The notes beneath the pieces were generated by a model that made no database searches, was not told the DNA's origin, and saw only the letters and a list, made by a program, of their open reading frames with translations. A DNA stretch of 64,000 nucleotides, from contig JAFXXD010000038.1 in NCBI GenBank assembly GCA_017542475.1, positions 124,001-188,000 on the forward strand. The letters are read 5' to 3'. A program made the translations under genes and the position numbers. Below are positions 45,434 through 54,245 of the stretch, piece after piece (position 1 is the stretch's first letter; each line of letters starts with the position of its first letter). The stretch comes from Ruminococcus sp. (GTDB lineage Bacteria; Bacillota; Clostridia; Oscillospirales; Ruminococcaceae).

Positions 45434-46000
45434 ATGACGGGAGCAGAATACAGTGCTCTGCGGAAAAGCTCGCCCGAAAAGGCGTACGCTGTGCTGTTCG
45501 GGAGCTACTGCGACTACGTCTACACCATTGTGTACAACAGGCTGCGCAGTGTAGCTCCGCGCGAGGATATAGAGGAATGTGTGAGCGACATCTTTGCGGA
45601 CATTTTCCTCACCTACAGTAACAGCGGCGAATTTGCGGGCGATATGAAGGGCTTCATCGGTACTGTAGCAAAACGTCGCGCTATCAACACCTATCACAGC
45701 TTCGCCTCCCGCGCGGGACGTCATTCGGGAGAGTCTGACGACTATCTCGCGGGCATTGCTTCGGGTACAGACATCGAATCCGAGCACGACCTCGAGGAGC
45801 GCCGATGTATACTACTCGATAAGATAGACGAGCTCGGCGAGCCTGATTCTACGATAATCCTGCAAATATATTATTATGACCTCTCCTCGGCAGAGATAGC
45901 TAAAATGCTGTCGATGAAGCCCTCGGCAGTGCGTATGCGCGCGTCGAGAGCCCTCGACAAGCTGAGAAAAACACTGACAGAAGTCGGTATCACGTTGTAA
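45434..46000 (+). CDS. ECF-type RNA polymerase sigma factor
   Basis: The 188-residue protein has region 2 (including E-D-I-E-E-C-V-S-D-I-F-A-D) and region 4 (S-S-A-E-I-A-K-M-L-S-M-K-P-S-A-V-R) of ECF factors. It equals the first sigma factor (327-893) in length and shares most of its motifs. GAGGAGG lies upstream of the chosen start; an earlier in-frame ATG has no such site. No clear promoter with good spacing was found in 45236-45433. Confidence 0.85.
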   Translation: MTGAEYSALRKSSPEKAYAVLFGSYCDYVYTIVYNRLRSVAPREDIEECVSDIFADIFLTYSNSGEFAGDMKGFIGTVAKRRAINTYHSFASRAGRHSGESDDYLAGIASGTDIESEHDLEERRCILLDKIDELGEPDSTIILQIYYYDLSSAEIAKMLSMKPSAVRMRASRALDKLRKTLTEVGITL

Positions 46001-46014
46001 AGGAGATGCGTGAA

Positions 46015-46908
46015 ATGGAACATGGATTCAATATGCTTGAAAATGCAACCGACAAGAGCTTAGAGCGCCTTTCCGAGCGAAGGGTACTGACAGAGAAAGA
46101 AAAAGAGAGGATGTTGAAGATGAGTATGGATAAGCTGAACAAAATGAATGACAATACAGAGGACGAGTTGCAGGTCAGCGGCGTTGAGCAGTACAATCGT
46201 CCGAAATGGTACGGATTTGCTACTGCGGCAGCAAGCCTGCTCCTTGTCGGCGGCATAGTGGGCGGAGGTGTGTATCTCAGCAGAAACGCTCAAGCCCCCG
46301 ATGACCCTATGGCGGAGGCGACGTCATCGACAGATACAACGTATGCGGAAGCAATAAGAACGACCAATACAACAGCAGTTCCTACAGAAGCACAGACAGA
46401 TTCCCCGACTGAGACGGCATATAATATGGCTGACAAAGTAAATGCTCTTATCAACCTCAGCCGAGGCTGGATGTGCGGCGAGGACACGCAGCTCAAGAAG
46501 ACCGTTGAGACAGCTGACGGCACCGTCGAGTATTACCGCTGCTACGATTTCGATAAGCCCGAAGATGTGAAGGCGAAATACAGAGAATACTTCACTGAAA
46601 ATTTCCTCGGCGACTACGAATATATCTGGAATGAAAGCGCCTGCGAAGCTCCGATATTCAAGGACTTCGGCGGCAAGCTCTACCACCGCAGCGATAAAGA
46701 AGATGTCGTTCTCTACAGCTTTACAGAAAATGATATCGAAATAGAAAGCTGCGACGAAAACAGGCTTGAATTCACAGTCATCGGCAGAGGCTTGAACGAC
46801 AGCCTGCATATGCTGTACATCGTTTGCGTCAATGAGGACAGTGACTGGAAGATAGACAGCTATAACGACACGGAAATATCAGCAGAATTCACACATATCG
46901 CCGAATAA
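46015..46908 (+). CDS. Membrane partner of the sigma factor
   Basis: The 297-residue protein has a charged cytoplasmic N-terminus, the motif V-S-G-V-E-Q-Y-N-R-P-K-W (about 54-65), one membrane segment (about 68-88), a Thr-rich linker and an extracellular domain of about 160 residues, which could resemble the IseA-type endopeptidase-inhibitor fold (weak, by eye). AGGAG is nine bases from the ATG at 46015; the ATG at 46006 is too close to it. It follows the sigma factor by 14 bases, so an anti-sigma or co-sensing role is likely. Confidence 0.7.
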   Translation: MEHGFNMLENATDKSLERLSERRVLTEKEKERMLKMSMDKLNKMNDNTEDELQVSGVEQYNRPKWYGFATAAASLLLVGGIVGGGVYLSRNAQAPDDPMAEATSSTDTTYAEAIRTTNTTAVPTEAQTDSPTETAYNMADKVNALINLSRGWMCGEDTQLKKTVETADGTVEYYRCYDFDKPEDVKAKYREYFTENFLGDYEYIWNESACEAPIFKDFGGKLYHRSDKEDVVLYSFTENDIEIESCDENRLEFTVIGRGLNDSLHMLYIVCVNEDSDWKIDSYNDTEISAEFTHIAE

Positions 46909-46914
46909 AGCAAT

Positions 46915-46945
46915 AAAGCTCGGAAGCAGACCGCTCCCGAGCTTT
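46915..46945 (+). terminator. Terminator of the second sigma locus
   Basis: A 9-bp stem (46915-46923 with 46937-46945) ending in T residues lies between two convergent genes. Confidence 0.75.
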
Positions 46946-46958
46946 TCTGTTCATCTTA

Positions 46959-49900
46959 TTACTTGAAGTATGCAACTCCGCTCTCGAAGATGCGCTGGTC
47001 CTTCTCGCCAGCAACATTCTTGCAGATAAAGCTGCCCTTACGCTCGGAGTGTCCCATCTTGCCGAGGACGCGTCCGTCGGGAGATGTGATACCCTCGATA
47101 GCGTCGAACGAGGTGTTCGGGTTGTAGCGGATATCCATTGTCGGGTCGCCCGCGAGGTCAACGTACTGCGTAGCTATCTGACCGTTATCAGCCATTTTCT
47201 GTATCAGGCTCTCGGGAGCTACGAAGCGTCCCTCGCCGTGCGAAATCGGTACAGTGTGTATATCGCCGACCTCCGTGCCGTAGAGCCACGGGCTCTTGTT
47301 TGAGGCGATACGAGTATTTACCATCATCGACTGGTGGCGGTTGATGGTGTTGAAGGTCAGCGTGGGCGAATCTTCCTTCATCTCAACTATCTCGCCGAAC
47401 GGTACAAGTCCGAGCTTAACGAGTGCCTGGAAGCCGTTACAGATACCGAGCATAAGACCGTCGCGGTTCTTGAGGAGGTCGTGAACTGCATCCTTTATCA
47501 TCGGGTTGCGGAAGAATGCAGTGATGAACTTGCCGCTTCCCTCGGGCTCGTCACCGCCCGAGAAGCCGCCGGGTATCATAATCATCTGCGACTCTCTGAT
47601 AGCCTTCTCGAACTGCTCTACGGAAGCCTCAATATCACCAGCCGCCTGATTGCGGATAACGATGACCTCAGCGGAGGCGCCTGCCTTCTCGAAGGCTCTT
47701 GCGGTGTCGTACTCGCAGTTAGTGCCGGGGAATACGGGGATAACGACTCTCGGCTTCGCAAACTTCTCGGAGGAAGCAAGAGTAACCGTATTCTTGTAGC
47801 TGTACTTCGCGGGAGTAGCGTCCGTGGTCTTGATACGGCACGGGAACACGGGCTCGAGCTTGCCCTCCCAAACGCGCTGGAGGTTGTCCAGCCCGAGGGT
47901 GTAGTCGAGGGTGTCTATCCTGTAGGTGTCAGTGGTCTTACCGATAACGTTCTCGTCATCGGAAGCCTCGCCTGTAAGCTCGATGATGAACGCACCGTAG
48001 CAAGGAGTGAACAGCTGCTGAGCTGTCATACGAGAGGTGAACTCGAAGCCGAGCTTGTTGCCGAAGCACATCTTCGCGATACCCTCAGCAGCTCCGCCGT
48101 AGCCAATAGTCCATACAGCAGCTGCTCTGCCCGCAGCGATGATGTCCTCGACCTTGTCAAATACAGCCTTTACGCTGTCGAATACAGGCAGACCGTTCTC
48201 GTCGTAGTCGGGAGCGATGTATATTACCTTGTCCCCTGCCTTCTTGAACTCGGTGGAGACAACCTTGTCAGCCTTTGCTGTCGAAACAGCGAACGAAACG
48301 AGCGTAGGCGGAACGTCGATGTCCTCGAATGTACCCGACATCGAGTCCTTGCCGCCGATAGAGCCGCAGCCGAGCTCGAGCTGAGCCCTGAATGCACCGA
48401 GCAGAGCAGCCATAGGCTTGCCCCAGCGCTTGGGGTCATTCTTGGTGCGCTCGAAGTATTCCTGGAAGGTCAGCCAGCATTTCTTATATGTACCGCCTGC
48501 CGCAACTACCTTGGCGATAGACTCGACAACTGCGAGCATAGCACCGTGGTACGGGCTCTTGGTGGATATATCGGGATTGTAGCCCCAGCCCATCAGCGAG
48601 CAGGTGTTCGTCTCGCCTTTAAGCACGGGTATCTTCGCAGCCATAGCCTGCGAGGGAGTCATCTGGTAAACGCCGCCGAAGGGCATAAGCACTGTGCCTG
48701 CACCGATAGTGGAGTCGAACTTCTCGATAAGTCCCTTCTGCGAGCATACATTAAGTCCGCCCAGAAGACTTGTCCACGCCTCGGCTGAATCATCAACAGC
48801 CTCTGCAGCAGTGTCCTCGGGGAGCTCAACAGTGATGTCCGTGAACTTCGGAGCACCGTTGGAGTTGAGGAACTCGCGTGAGAGGTCAACGATAGTTCTG
48901 CCGTTCCAGTTCATCTTGAGGCGGGGCTCCTCGACAACGTCAGCCACGCGAGTAGCCTCGAGGTTCTCCTTTGCAGCCTCAGCCATGAATGTGTCAACGT
49001 CCTCGGGAGCAATGACTACCGCCATACGCTCCTGAGACTCGGAAATAGCAATCTCCGTGCCGTCGAGACCGTCGTACTTCTTGGGTACTACGTTAAGGTC
49101 GATAATAAGACCGTCGGTCAGCTCACCGATAGCAACTGATACGCCGCCCGCACCGAAATCGTTGCAGCGCTTGATGAGCTTTGTTACCTCGGGCTTGCGG
49201 AAGAGACGCTGGAGCTTTCTCTCCTCGGGAGGATTGCCCTTCTGTACCTCAGCTCCGCAGCTTTCAAGGGATTCGAGGGTATGCGACTTCGACGAGCCTG
49301 TAGCACCGCCGCAGCCGTCTCTGCCTGTCTTGCCGCCGAGCAGGATAACAACGTCACCTGCCACAGGAGCCTCGCGGCGGATATTCTCCGCGGGAGCAGC
49401 ACCGAGTACAGCGCCTATCTCCATACGCTTCGCAACATAGCCGGGGTGATATACCTCAGCAACATGACCTGTTGCAAGTCCTATCTGGTTGCCGTATGAG
49501 CTGTAGCCGTTTGCAGCTCCGACAACTATCTTCTTCTGCGGGAGCTTGCCCTGTATAGTATCGGAAACGGGCACGAGCGGGTTAGCCGCACCTGTTACGC
49601 GCATTGCCTGATAAACGTAGCTTCTGCCCGAGAGCGGGTCGCGGATAGCTCCGCCGAGGCAGGTCGCAGCACCGCCGAAGGGCTCGATCTCGGTGGGGTG
49701 GTTGTGGGTCTCGTTCTTGAACATAAGGATCCAGTCATCGAGCTTGCCGTCGATATCGACCTTTATCTTTACCGAGCAGGCGTTTATCTCCTCGCTCTCG
49801 TCGAGGTCGGGGAGAAGCCCGTCAGCCTTCAGCTTCTTGGCTGCAAGAGTACCGATGTCCATAAGGGTTACCGGACGGTCGCTCCTGCCGAGCTCCTCGC

Positions 49901-50663
49901 GCACATTGAGGTACATATCGTAGGTGTCCTTGATGTAGGGAGTAACAATGCTCACGTTCTCAACATTGGTGAGGAAGGTCGTATGACGGCAGTGGTCGGA
50001 CCAGTATGTATCTATCATACGTATCTCGGTGATAGTGGGGTCACGGTGCTCCTTATTGCGGAAGTAGTCCTGACAGAACTTGATGTCGTCGTAGTCCATA
50101 GCGAGACCGAACTGCTCAACGAAGGCGTGAAGCCCCTTCTCGTTGAGGTTGATGAAGCCCTCAAGTGTCTCGACAGTCTCGGGGATCTCGTAGTTGGTAT
50201 CGAGGGTGTCCACCTCGTCAAGGGAAGCCTCGCGGCACTCAACGGGGTTGATCATATAAGCCTTGAGACGTTCAAGGTCTTCGTCGGAGATACCGCCCGA
50301 TACGATGTAAACTCTCGCGTTCCTTACGCGGCAGCGCTCGCCCTGACGGAGTATCTGTATACACTGCTCGCAGCTGTCGGCACGCTGGTCGAACTGTCCG
50401 GGGAGGAACTCGACAGCGAACACCCTGTCGCCCTCTTCGAGAGCGGGGAGCTTGTCGTATACGACGTCAACAGCGGGCTCGGAGAAAACCGTAGGAATAG
50501 CGGCTTTGAAGTCGTCCTCGCTGAGCTTGTCCGCGTCATAGCGGTTGAGGACGCGGATACCCTTGACATCAAGTCTCAGGGACGTCCTGATGTCGCTGAG
50601 GATAGACTTAGCCTCAACGGCGAATTCGGGCTTTTTTTCTGCATAGATTCTGAATACAGCCAT
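46959..50663 (-). CDS. purL: Phosphoribosylformylglycinamidine synthase, single-chain
   Basis: The 1234-residue enzyme makes FGAM from FGAR, glutamine and ATP in purine synthesis. It is the long fused type, with PurS-like N-terminus, two PurL (AIR-synthase-like) halves, and a class I glutaminase domain at about 980-1234 with G-I-C-N-G-F-Q. The N-terminal H-C-R-H-T-T-F and G-G-K-D-S-M-S-G-T motifs fit. The start at 50663 is chosen for AAGGAG eight bases upstream. Fused PurL is more often Proteobacterial, but also occurs in Clostridia. Only 35 bases separate it from mtaB. Confidence 0.94.
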   Translation of the reverse strand: MAVFRIYAEKKPEFAVEAKSILSDIRTSLRLDVKGIRVLNRYDADKLSEDDFKAAIPTVFSEPAVDVVYDKLPALEEGDRVFAVEFLPGQFDQRADSCEQCIQILRQGERCRVRNARVYIVSGGISDEDLERLKAYMINPVECREASLDEVDTLDTNYEIPETVETLEGFINLNEKGLHAFVEQFGLAMDYDDIKFCQDYFRNKEHRDPTITEIRMIDTYWSDHCRHTTFLTNVENVSIVTPYIKDTYDMYLNVREELGRSDRPVTLMDIGTLAAKKLKADGLLPDLDESEEINACSVKIKVDIDGKLDDWILMFKNETHNHPTEIEPFGGAATCLGGAIRDPLSGRSYVYQAMRVTGAANPLVPVSDTIQGKLPQKKIVVGAANGYSSYGNQIGLATGHVAEVYHPGYVAKRMEIGAVLGAAPAENIRREAPVAGDVVILLGGKTGRDGCGGATGSSKSHTLESLESCGAEVQKGNPPEERKLQRLFRKPEVTKLIKRCNDFGAGGVSVAIGELTDGLIIDLNVVPKKYDGLDGTEIAISESQERMAVVIAPEDVDTFMAEAAKENLEATRVADVVEEPRLKMNWNGRTIVDLSREFLNSNGAPKFTDITVELPEDTAAEAVDDSAEAWTSLLGGLNVCSQKGLIEKFDSTIGAGTVLMPFGGVYQMTPSQAMAAKIPVLKGETNTCSLMGWGYNPDISTKSPYHGAMLAVVESIAKVVAAGGTYKKCWLTFQEYFERTKNDPKRWGKPMAALLGAFRAQLELGCGSIGGKDSMSGTFEDIDVPPTLVSFAVSTAKADKVVSTEFKKAGDKVIYIAPDYDENGLPVFDSVKAVFDKVEDIIAAGRAAAVWTIGYGGAAEGIAKMCFGNKLGFEFTSRMTAQQLFTPCYGAFIIELTGEASDDENVIGKTTDTYRIDTLDYTLGLDNLQRVWEGKLEPVFPCRIKTTDATPAKYSYKNTVTLASSEKFAKPRVVIPVFPGTNCEYDTARAFEKAGASAEVIVIRNQAAGDIEASVEQFEKAIRESQMIMIPGGFSGGDEPEGSGKFITAFFRNPMIKDAVHDLLKNRDGLMLGICNGFQALVKLGLVPFGEIVEMKEDSPTLTFNTINRHQSMMVNTRIASNKSPWLYGTEVGDIHTVPISHGEGRFVAPESLIQKMADNGQIATQYVDLAGDPTMDIRYNPNTSFDAIEGITSPDGRVLGKMGHSERKGSFICKNVAGEKDQRIFESGVAYFK

Positions 50664-50698
50664 AATCATATCTCCTTGTTAAAAGTTATCACAGATAA

Positions 50699-51997
50699 CT
50701 AAATTATCTTACCGTAGCAGCACTCACAGTCTGCTTCTTCTATTGTAACATAAAAAATCTGATTACGCAAACTTTTTTTTGAATTTTTCCGTGAAATTTT
50801 TATTAATGTGTAGTCGGGAGCGTGTCCCTGATGAAATTCCGCGCATCTCTCGCGCTCGAACAGCACGGGAACAGTCTTGCCGACGAGGCTCTGCATATAC
50901 TCACGAGCCAGCCGCTCGCCAAGAGCCTTCATACGGTCGGCACGCTCGTGCTTGACAGCGTCGGGTACCTGCTCCATTTTCGCGGCAGGAGTGCCGTTTC
51001 GCGGCGAATACTGGAAAACGTGTATCCGCGAAAAGCCTATCCTCTCCGCAAACGCCATAGATTCGGCAAATTCCTGCTCAGTCTCGTTCGGGAAGCCGAC
51101 CATTATATCCGTCGTGAACGACGCCTCGGGAAAGCGCAGGCGTATCTGCTCCACGAGGGCTGCATACTCCTCGGGCGTATAGCGGCGGTTCATACGCTTC
51201 AGCGTAGCCGCACAGCCGCTTTGCAGCGACAGGTGGAACTGCGGGCAGAACTGCGGCAGAGCAGCGAGGCGGTCGAGGTCGTCGGGGAGCATCATTTCGG
51301 GCTCTATTGAGCCAAGTCGAACGCGCTCTATACCCTCGGTCTTGCAGCAGACCTCCACCGCGTCCGCGAGCCGCAAGCCCTCGCGGTGACCGTAAAACGC
51401 GATATTTATTCCCGTCAGCACGATCTCCCGCCGCCCGTTCGCGGCGAGCATAGCCGCTTCCTGCCGCAGAGCTTCAAGCGGCTTGCTGCGGAAGCGTCCG
51501 CGGGCATAGGGTATCATACAATAGGTGCAGTAGCACTCGCAGCCGTCCTGAATCTTGACGAAAGCACGTGTATGGCTGTCCGTCGGGACATAGGCTATCT
51601 CCTCGAACTCATCGTCTCTGCTCAGAGGCGTTATCTCGACGATACGGCGTCGCTCCGACAAAGCAGAAAGTACGAGCTCGGGCAGCTTTGCGCGGTCCTT
51701 CGTGCCTGTGACAATGTCAGCCTCCGCTATCTTCTCAGCCGCTTCGGGAGCAGCCTGCGGCATACAGCCCGTCAGCACGATGGCCGCGTCAGGCACGTCC
51801 CTGCGGAGCTTCCGCACCGCGTACACGGACTTGCTGTCGCCGCTGCCCGTAACGGTGCAGGAATTTACGACGATGACATCAGCGTCCTCGGGCTTGTCCG
51901 TAGGGTCAAAGCCCGCATCGGTGAAGCAGCTGCGCAGAAGCTCGGTCTCGTACTGACTGACCTTGCAACCGAAAGTTATAAAAAATACCTTATACAT
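50699..51997 (-). CDS. mtaB: tRNA threonylcarbamoyladenosine methylthiotransferase
   Basis: The 432-residue radical SAM enzyme adds a methylthio group to t6A37 of tRNA. The N-terminal UPF0004 domain has F-G-C-K-V-S-Q-Y-E and N-S-C-T-V-T, and the radical SAM cluster is C-E-C-Y-C-T-Y-C. The S-Q-Y-E context and lengths favour MtaB over MiaB or RimO. The C-terminus is rich in Cys (C-E-C-C) and Lys, unlike a normal TRAM domain. Confidence 0.88.
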   Translation of the reverse strand: MYKVFFITFGCKVSQYETELLRSCFTDAGFDPTDKPEDADVIVVNSCTVTGSGDSKSVYAVRKLRRDVPDAAIVLTGCMPQAAPEAAEKIAEADIVTGTKDRAKLPELVLSALSERRRIVEITPLSRDDEFEEIAYVPTDSHTRAFVKIQDGCECYCTYCMIPYARGRFRSKPLEALRQEAAMLAANGRREIVLTGINIAFYGHREGLRLADAVEVCCKTEGIERVRLGSIEPEMMLPDDLDRLAALPQFCPQFHLSLQSGCAATLKRMNRRYTPEEYAALVEQIRLRFPEASFTTDIMVGFPNETEQEFAESMAFAERIGFSRIHVFQYSPRNGTPAAKMEQVPDAVKHERADRMKALGERLAREYMQSLVGKTVPVLFERERCAEFHQGHAPDYTLIKISRKNSKKSLRNQIFYVTIEEADCECCYGKII

Positions 51998-52160
51998 ATT
52001 TCACCCTTTTATCACGAAATTTTACCATAATTGTCATGTAAATACTACACAAAAATGACTATTCGTTTTTGTACAATATAAATAATTATTCTTTATACCT
52101 AAAAAGTCAAATTGATTTTAAATTAGTTTATGCCAAATTGCCGAATTTATAAAAATCGCC

Positions 52161-52189
52161 TTGACATAGCCGTTTACACGTGGTAATAT
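52161..52189 (+). promoter_or_regulatory. Promoter of the HPr-like gene
   Basis: TTGACA (52161-52166) and TAATAT (52184-52189) are 17 bases apart, with an 85-base leader before the start. The rest of 51998-52160 is AT-rich with nothing clear. Confidence 0.7.
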
Positions 52190-52272
52190 ATAGTTGCGGA
52201 CAGGGAAGAGCCCGCAGAGAAAGAGAAGATAAATAGAAAACACACGCAAGCGAAAACAGGAGGTAATGTATT

Positions 52273-52503
52273 ATGACAAAAGCTACCGTTTCACTTCAGG
52301 ATATCAACGACGTTAAGGATTTCGTTAATATCGTTATGAAGTATGACTTCGATATTGACCTCGTATCCGGAAGATACGCTGTAGACGCAAAGTCTATCAT
52401 GGGTATTTTCAGCCTGGACCTCTCAAAGCCCATTGAGCTCAATGCTCACACTGACGACGCTGACAAGTTCATGAAGGACATCGCAAAGTACATCGTAAAG
52501 TAA
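52273..52503 (+). CDS. HPr-like protein lacking the phosphorylatable histidine
   Basis: The 76-residue protein aligns end to end with HPr. The Ser46 region is kept (K-S-I-M-G at Ser41), but the catalytic His15 region (G-x-H-A-R-P) is replaced: by alignment His15 is Asp10, Arg17 is Asn12 and Pro18 is Asp13. It cannot take a phosphate from enzyme I at that site, like Crh of Bacillus, whose site is Gln. It could be a regulatory HPr-like protein acting with CcpA through Ser phosphorylation. GGAGG lies upstream of the start. Confidence 0.85.
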   Translation: MTKATVSLQDINDVKDFVNIVMKYDFDIDLVSGRYAVDAKSIMGIFSLDLSKPIELNAHTDDADKFMKDIAKYIVK

Positions 52504-52545
52504 AAACACCGATAAACAATAAAAAATGACAGTACACACACCTTG

Positions 52546-52572
52546 GACGCTTCTTCGGAAGCGTCTTTTTTT
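52546..52572 (+). terminator. Terminator of the HPr-like gene
   Basis: An 8-bp stem with a TTCG tetraloop (52546-52553 with 52558-52565) is followed by a T-run. Confidence 0.9.
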
Positions 52573-52684
52573 ATCCGCTGACATTATTTACCTGTTGTAA
52601 GACAGCGATTACCCGACATAATACTCTCAGACGCTTATCAACGTATTACACGGAATAAACGTCACGAAAAGAGGTGTCACATCT

Positions 52685-52903
52685 ATGTGGGATAAACTCG
52701 CCCTCATACTTCTCATCGTCGGAGGCATCAACTGGGGTCTCGTCGGCATTTTCGACCTCGACCTCGTTGCATTTGCATTCGGCGGTGCAGGCACTATCCT
52801 CGCACGGGCTGTCTACATTCTCGTAGCCATCTCTGCGGTATGGTGCATTTCCTTCCTCTTCCGCAGGAACGAGGAGCTCGCGGTCAGCACAGTAGAGCGC
52901 TGA
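52685..52903 (+). CDS. DUF378 family small membrane protein
   Basis: The 72-residue protein matches the DUF378 pattern: L-I-V-G-G-I-N-W-G-L-V-G near residue 10 and two membrane segments (about 5-25 and 37-57). Function unknown. AGAGGTG lies upstream. It stands alone. Confidence 0.85.
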   Translation: MWDKLALILLIVGGINWGLVGIFDLDLVAFAFGGAGTILARAVYILVAISAVWCISFLFRRNEELAVSTVER

Positions 52904-52951
52904 GCGCACGTTCTGCCGCTCAGATGCCGTAGCGGCGGATATACACATCAT

Positions 52952-52981
52952 CGCGTCCTGTCAGTACGGGACGCGTTTTTT
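52952..52981 (+). terminator. Terminator of the DUF378 gene
   Basis: A 7-bp stem (52952-52958 with 52969-52975) is followed by six T residues. Confidence 0.75.
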
Positions 52982-52995
52982 CGGCAAAATAAAAA

Positions 52996-53016
52996 GGGAG
53001 ACGGTATACGTCTCCC
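52996..53016 (-). terminator. Terminator of the rpsF-ssb-rpsR operon
   Basis: An 8-bp stem (52996-53003 with 53009-53016) is followed on the minus strand by TTTTTATTTT. Confidence 0.8.
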
Positions 53017-53029
53017 CCAATTATTATAA

Positions 53030-53272
53030 TCAGTCGCTTACGTAAGGCATAAGAGCAACCTGTCTTGCCTTCTTGATAGCAGATGTAAGCTCACGCTGAT
53101 GGAATGCGCAAGTACCTGTTACACGTCTGGGAAGGATCTTAGCTCTCTCAGTTACGCACTTTCTGAGCTTCGCGAGGTCCTTGTAGTCGATTCTCTCGAT
53201 CCTGTCTGCGCAGAACATGCAAACCTTCTTGCGGGGCTTCTTCGCAGGACGAGAAGTTCTTTCCTTTTCCAT
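53030..53272 (-). CDS. rpsR: Ribosomal protein bS18
   Basis: The 80-residue protein has the bS18 core from K-V-C-M-F-C to the C-terminal A-R-Q-V-A-L-M-P-Y. The two Cys of C-M-F-C and a later C-A-F-H could bind zinc, as in many Firmicute bS18 proteins. Last gene of the rpsF operon. Confidence 0.97.
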   Translation of the reverse strand: MEKERTSRPAKKPRKKVCMFCADRIERIDYKDLAKLRKCVTERAKILPRRVTGTCAFHQRELTSAIKKARQVALMPYVSD

Positions 53273-53310
53273 GACAATTTCTCCTTTCGTAATATTGATT
53301 CAGTCCGTTT

Positions 53311-53787
53311 TCAGAACGGCATATCGTCCTCATTGAGGAGCTCTTCGTATTCGCCGAAGTTACCGTAAGACATATTATCGTTTGCGGGAGCGGGCTGCTG
53401 CGGAGCGGCTGCCTGCTGTCTGGGAGCCTGATAAGTGTTATTCTGCGGCTGAGCGCCGCCGTCGTTCTTGCCGCCGACAAACTCAACATTATCCACGAAT
53501 ACATCGGTGGTATAATGTGTTACATCGGGATATTTTTTATCCTGATACTTACCTTTTCTGAGGTTACCCTCAACAAGAATCATTTTCCCCTTGTTAAAGT
53601 AACGTGACACAAACTCAGCCGTCTGTCTCCAAGCGGTGCAGTCAATAAAATCAGTTTCATATTCACCGTTCTGATTCTTAAAACTGCGAGTTACCGCGAC
53701 GGTAAATCTGCAAGATGCAACGCCGCTCTGAGTCTGTCTGAGCTCGGGGTCTGCGGTGAGTCTTCCGACCAAAATAACCTTATTCAT
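53311..53787 (-). CDS. ssb: Single-stranded DNA-binding protein
   Basis: The 158-residue protein has an OB-fold (about 1-110) opening with M-N-K-V-I-L-V-G-R-L and ends in the acidic D-D-M-P-F tip that recruits partner proteins. A Gln/Asn/Pro linker joins them. It lies between rpsF and rpsR, as in most Firmicutes. Confidence 0.97.
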   Translation of the reverse strand: MNKVILVGRLTADPELRQTQSGVASCRFTVAVTRSFKNQNGEYETDFIDCTAWRQTAEFVSRYFNKGKMILVEGNLRKGKYQDKKYPDVTHYTTDVFVDNVEFVGGKNDGGAQPQNNTYQAPRQQAAAPQQPAPANDNMSYGNFGEYEELLNEDDMPF

Positions 53788-53817
53788 AAATGGCGCCTCC
53801 TAAACGATGAAGATGGA

Positions 53818-54114
53818 TTAGTCGATAACTGTAACGAGTGAGCGAAGAACGCCGTCCGAGATGTTGAGACGTCTTGAAAGCTCAGCGGGATAGTCGGGTG
53901 TCGACTGGAACGTATAAATTACGTAGTAGCCCTCTGTCTCGTCGTCGATAGGATATGCAAGCTTGCGCTTACCCCATTCCTCGTTGACTTCAACAGCTTC
54001 GGCGTGACGCTCGATTCTCTCCTTGAACTTCTGAACGAGAGCCTTCATGGGCTCCTCTCCGTCCTTGAGGCTGAAAACAACCATTACTTCATACTTTGCG
54101 GATACCTTTGCCAT
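53818..54114 (-). CDS. rpsF: Ribosomal protein bS6
   Basis: The 98-residue protein has the bS6 fold: Y-E-V-M-V-V-F at the start, W-G-K-R-K-L-A-Y-P-I and Y-V-I-Y-T-F. The start at 54114 has GGAGG upstream. First gene of the operon. Confidence 0.96.
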   Translation of the reverse strand: MAKVSAKYEVMVVFSLKDGEEPMKALVQKFKERIERHAEAVEVNEEWGKRKLAYPIDDETEGYYVIYTFQSTPDYPAELSRRLNISDGVLRSLVTVID

Positions 54115-54139
54115 TTTTGTACACCTCCTTCTGGATTCC

Positions 54140-54159
54140 GCCCGTAGCACTATGCGGGC
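54140..54159 (-). promoter_or_regulatory. Hairpin in the rpsF leader
   Basis: GCCCG/CGGGC stem in the leader 26 bases before rpsF. S6:S18 protein complexes regulate rpsF leaders in many bacteria by binding such a hairpin; that this one does so is only a suggestion. Confidence 0.35.
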
Positions 54160-54192
54160 AAGGATAATAGTACCGATACACGATACTTGAAT

Positions 54193-54221
54193 ATTATAAC
54201 ATACCCCCTGACGCTTGTCAA
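54193..54221 (-). promoter_or_regulatory. Consensus promoter of the rpsF operon
   Basis: Perfect TTGACA (54216-54221) and TATAAT (54193-54198) on the minus strand, 17 bases apart. Confidence 0.9.
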
Positions 54222-54245
54222 GGGGTAATTTCTATTTTTTTCAAT

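Noticed and set aside
47334-48788. A 484-residue open frame on the plus strand opposite purL
   Set aside because: Same reason: an antisense shadow of a GC-rich gene, without domain or start signals.
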